Of a stretch of DNA of 22,983 nt, positions 20,833-22,983 are shown one piece after another; position 1 is the first letter of the stretch; every line of letters starts with the position of its first letter. Where the stretch lies: contig JAWXCJ010000353.1 in NCBI GenBank assembly GCA_034408875.1, positions 1 to 22,983 on the forward strand. The letters run 5' to 3'. This DNA comes from JANNHK01 sp034408875 (GTDB lineage Bacteria; Actinomycetota; Acidimicrobiia; IMCC26256; PALSA-610). A program made the translations under genes and the position numbers. The notes beneath the pieces are model-generated. The model saw nothing but the letters and a program-made list of their open reading frames with translations. It searched no databases and was not told the DNA's origin.

Positions 20833-22773
20833 TCAGACATCTAGGAAGCGGGCGTCTTTGGCGTTGTGTTGGATCCAGGTGCGGCGGGCTTCGACGTCGT
20901 CGCCCATGAGGCGCGAGAGCACGTCGTCGACCGTTGCCGCCTCTTCGACTTCGATGCGCACGAGATTGCGAGTGAGTGGGTCCATGCAGGTCTCGCGCAA
21001 TTCGTGGGGGTCCATTTCGCCGAGACCCTTGAACCGGGCGAACGTGAGCTGGCGGTTCGGGTGCGACTCGACCAATGCCAAGCGGGCCGCGTCGTCGGCG
21101 ACGTACTGCTTCTGCCCGCCGATCTCGACCGAATACAGCGGCGGCTGCGCGACGTAGAGCCGCTTGTGCTCCACCAACGCCTGCATCTGGCGGTAGAAGA
21201 ACGTGATCAGCAACGTGCGGATGTGGCCGCCGTCGACATCGGCGTCAGCCAGGATCACGACCTTGCCGTAGCGCAGTTTCGTGATGTCGAAGTCGGCGCC
21301 GATGCCGCCGCCGATCGCGGCGATGAGCGACTGGATCTCGGCGTTGGCGACGATCTTGTCGATCGACGCCCGCTCGACGTTCAGCAACTTGCCCCGCAGC
21401 GGCAGGATCGCCTGCTGCTTCGGATCCCGCGCGTCGCGCGCCGAACCGCCGGCCGAGTCGCCTTCGACGATGAACAGTTCGGTCTCGTCGCGGTTGCGGG
21501 CCGCACAGTCGGCGAGCTTGTCGGGCATGCCGACGCCGTCGAGCGCGGTCTTGCGCCGCGTCAGTTCGCGCGCTTGCTTCGCCGCGTTGCGCGCTTTGGA
21601 CGCGTTCGTCGCCTTGGCCACGATTGCCTTGGCCGGGTTCGGGTGCTCTTCGAGCCAACGACCGAAGTGCTCGTTGGTCGCGCGCTCGACCAGCGTGCGG
21701 ATCTCGGTGTTGCCGAGCTTCGACTTGGTCTGGCCCTCGAACTGCGGGTCGGCGAGCCGCACCGCCACGATCGCCGTCAACCCTTCGCGCACGTCGTCGC
21801 CCTGAAACGTGGCGTCTTTGGCCTTCACCAGATCGCGCGCTTTGGCGTAACGGTTGACCGCGAGCGTCAACGCCCGCTTGAACCCCTCGGCGTGCATCCC
21901 GCCCTCGGTGGTCGAGATGCCGTTCGCGTACGAGTGCAACCCCTCGTTGTACGCGGTGTTCCACTGCCACGCGACTTCGACTTCACCCTCGGGTCCCGAG
22001 TCGGTGAAGTAGCCGACGTCTTTGAACAGTGGCTCCTTGGTGCCGTTGAGGTGCTTCACGAAGTCGACGATGCCGAAGTCGTTGTGGAACGTGTGCTCGG
22101 CCTTGTGCCCGGGCCGCTCGTCGGTGAACACGATCATGAGCCCGCGGTTGAGGAACGCCATCACCTGGAGCCGTTCCATGACGGTCGCGGCGCGGAACTC
22201 GACCTCTTCGAACACGTTCGGGTCGGGCCAGAAGGTGACGGTCGTGCCCGTGTACCCGCGCTTCGACTGCGCGACCTTCTTCAGCGGCCCCTGCGGCACA
22301 CCCGGCCGCACGCCGCCCTTCGCCTCCTCGACCGCGTAGGTCTGACGGTACGTCGAGCCGTCGCGGTCGATTTCGAGGACCAGCTTTTCCGACAGCGCGT
22401 TCACGACCGACACGCCGACGCCGTGCAACCCGCCCGACATCTTGTAGCCACCCCCACCGAACTTTCCGCCCGCGTGCAACGTGGTGAGCACGATCTCGGC
22501 CGCCGACTTGCCCTTGTACTGCGGGTGCTCGTCGACCGGAATGCCCCGCCCGTTGTCGACCACTCGGCACGCGCCGTCGGCCTGGAGCACGACGTCGATG
22601 CGCGTGCACACGCCGGCCATCGCCTCGTCGACCGCGTTGTCGACGACCTCCCAGATCAGGTGGTGCAGCCCCGTCGGCCCGGTCGAACCGATGTACATCC
22701 CGGGCCGCTTGCGCACAGGGTCGAGCCCCTCGAGGACCTGAATGTCCTGCGCGGAATACCTCTGGGGAGCCAT
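20833..22773 (-). CDS. parE: Type IIA topoisomerase subunit B, ParE-like (or GyrB)
   Basis: This 646-residue ATPase subunit pairs with the A subunit to pass one DNA segment through another. GHKL ATP-site motifs: EVVDNAVDEAMAG (~39-51), VVDNGRGIPVDEHPQY and GGLHGVGVSVVNALSE. The TOPRIM metal site is FIVEGDSAGGSARDARD (~Glu436), LPLRGKLLNVE and ILADADVDGGHIRTLL (~505). The C-terminus has RFKGLGEMDPHELRETCMDP, needed to contact the A subunit. The length is normal for a single-copy B subunit without insertion. ATG 22773 follows a TACCCT hexamer by six bases. The order parE-parC and the ParC-like partner lead to the ParE call; GyrB is the alternative and the sequence alone does not separate them cleanly. 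Confidence 0.9.
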   Translation of the reverse strand: MAPQRYSAQDIQVLEGLDPVRKRPGMYIGSTGPTGLHHLIWEVVDNAVDEAMAGVCTRIDVVLQADGACRVVDNGRGIPVDEHPQYKGKSAAEIVLTTLHAGGKFGGGGYKMSGGLHGVGVSVVNALSEKLVLEIDRDGSTYRQTYAVEEAKGGVRPGVPQGPLKKVAQSKRGYTGTTVTFWPDPNVFEEVEFRAATVMERLQVMAFLNRGLMIVFTDERPGHKAEHTFHNDFGIVDFVKHLNGTKEPLFKDVGYFTDSGPEGEVEVAWQWNTAYNEGLHSYANGISTTEGGMHAEGFKRALTLAVNRYAKARDLVKAKDATFQGDDVREGLTAIVAVRLADPQFEGQTKSKLGNTEIRTLVERATNEHFGRWLEEHPNPAKAIVAKATNASKARNAAKQARELTRRKTALDGVGMPDKLADCAARNRDETELFIVEGDSAGGSARDARDPKQQAILPLRGKLLNVERASIDKIVANAEIQSLIAAIGGGIGADFDITKLRYGKVVILADADVDGGHIRTLLITFFYRQMQALVEHKRLYVAQPPLYSVEIGGQKQYVADDAARLALVESHPNRQLTFARFKGLGEMDPHELRETCMDPLTRNLVRIEVEEAATVDDVLSRLMGDDVEARRTWIQHNAKDARFLDV

Positions 22774-22785
22774 CGCCCGAGGGTA
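22774..22785 (-). promoter_or_regulatory. Leaderless-type -10 element of parE
   Basis: TACCCT, six bases (CGGGCG), ATG 22773. It shares a 64-bp divergent region with the MaoC-type gene. Confidence 0.45.
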
Positions 22786-22825
22786 CGTGACGGGTGCGCC
22801 CGAATCGTGCTTCGCCCCGCCCTCG

Positions 22826-22837
22826 TAACATGCGCCC
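22826..22837 (+). promoter_or_regulatory. Leaderless-type -10 element of the MaoC-type gene
   Basis: TAACAT, six bases (GCGCCC), ATG 22838. It is the best match to TANNNT in the window. Confidence 0.5.
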
Positions 22838-22983
22838 ATGGCCACAACGTTCGACTCCCCGAAAGACCTGCTCGGCGCAGAAGGCACCGCGCTCGGCACC
22901 ACCGACTGGATCACGATCACCCAGGACCAGGTCGACGCGTTCGCCGAGGCCACCCTCGACAACCAGTGGATCCACGTCGACAC
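22838..22983 (+). CDS. MaoC-family (R)-specific enoyl-CoA hydratase-like dehydratase (partial)
   Basis: Only the first 48 codons are in the window. They read TDWITITQDQVDAFAEATLD then NQWIHVD, the N-terminal hot-dog-fold signature of MaoC dehydratases, in which D-x-x-x-x-H (here DNQWIH) supplies the catalytic Asp and His. The enzyme would hydrate 2-enoyl-CoA. It is divergent from parE, with a TAACAT hexamer six bases before ATG. The rest is outside the window. Confidence 0.85.
   Translation, partial: MATTFDSPKDLLGAEGTALGTTDWITITQDQVDAFAEATLDNQWIHVD

Noticed and set aside
1..22983. CRISPR arrays, tRNA/rRNA genes, insertion sequences, attachment sites
   Set aside because: No repeat-spacer pattern, cloverleaf, rRNA signature, transposase or integrase was seen on either strand.

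Overview
The window is very GC-rich and densely coded. Several families point to Actinomycetota, possibly Acidimicrobiia (inference): mycothiol-type enzymes, an Ltp2/DUF35 pair, GTG starts, 4-base NTGA gene overlaps, and -10 hexamers placed exactly 6 nt before start codons, the geometry of leaderless mRNAs. I saw no tRNA, rRNA, CRISPR array or transposase.

Layout, left to right. 1-1751 (-): a large signalling protein with a class III nucleotide cyclase domain, cut by the window edge. 1752-3361: a damaged stretch with an ECF sigma-factor remnant (-) and a copper-handling CopC-CopD gene (+) that is recognisable but has internal deletions and two frame changes. 3383-5804 (+): a complete three-gene AmmeMemoRadiSam operon (radical SAM enzyme, MEMO-like protein, AMMECR1-like protein), each junction a 4-base GTGA overlap. 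5894-15284 (-): one long catabolic gene set read right to left: zinc alcohol dehydrogenase, enoyl-CoA hydratase, TetR regulator, PaaK-like CoA ligase, a short ANL-like protein, ACMSD-type amidohydrolase, Ltp2-type thiolase-fold protein, DUF35 partner, acyl-CoA ligase and a PhnZ-like HD protein. 15341-16558 (+): a membrane-anchored CapA-family protein, then a GNAT fragment. 16713-17522 (-) and 17609-18289 (+): a divergent pair of thiol-related enzymes (DinB/MDMPI type and DsbA/FrnE type). 18333-22773 (-): parE then parC (type IIA topoisomerase), separated by a perfect 24-bp hairpin. 22838-22983 (+): the start of a MaoC-type dehydratase.

How the parts work together. The catabolic set looks like a CoA-dependent degradation pathway. 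Two ligases could activate acids; the hydratase and dehydrogenase fit a beta-oxidation-like step; the Ltp2/DUF35 pair could cleave a beta-hydroxyacyl-CoA by a retro-aldol reaction. TetR sits in the middle with its own promoter and an inverted repeat. The substrate cannot be read from sequence. The AmmeMemoRadiSam genes have no settled bacterial role. Their place beside copCD is suggestive because human MEMO1 has been reported to bind copper and iron.

The most unusual features are the complete AmmeMemoRadiSam operon, the several genes with missing middles or ends (sigma factor, copCD, GNAT and perhaps a DUF305 tail), the parE-parC hairpin, and the short ANL-like protein coupled to a PaaK-like ligase. 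The missing segments could be true gene decay or assembly collapse; the sequence alone cannot decide.
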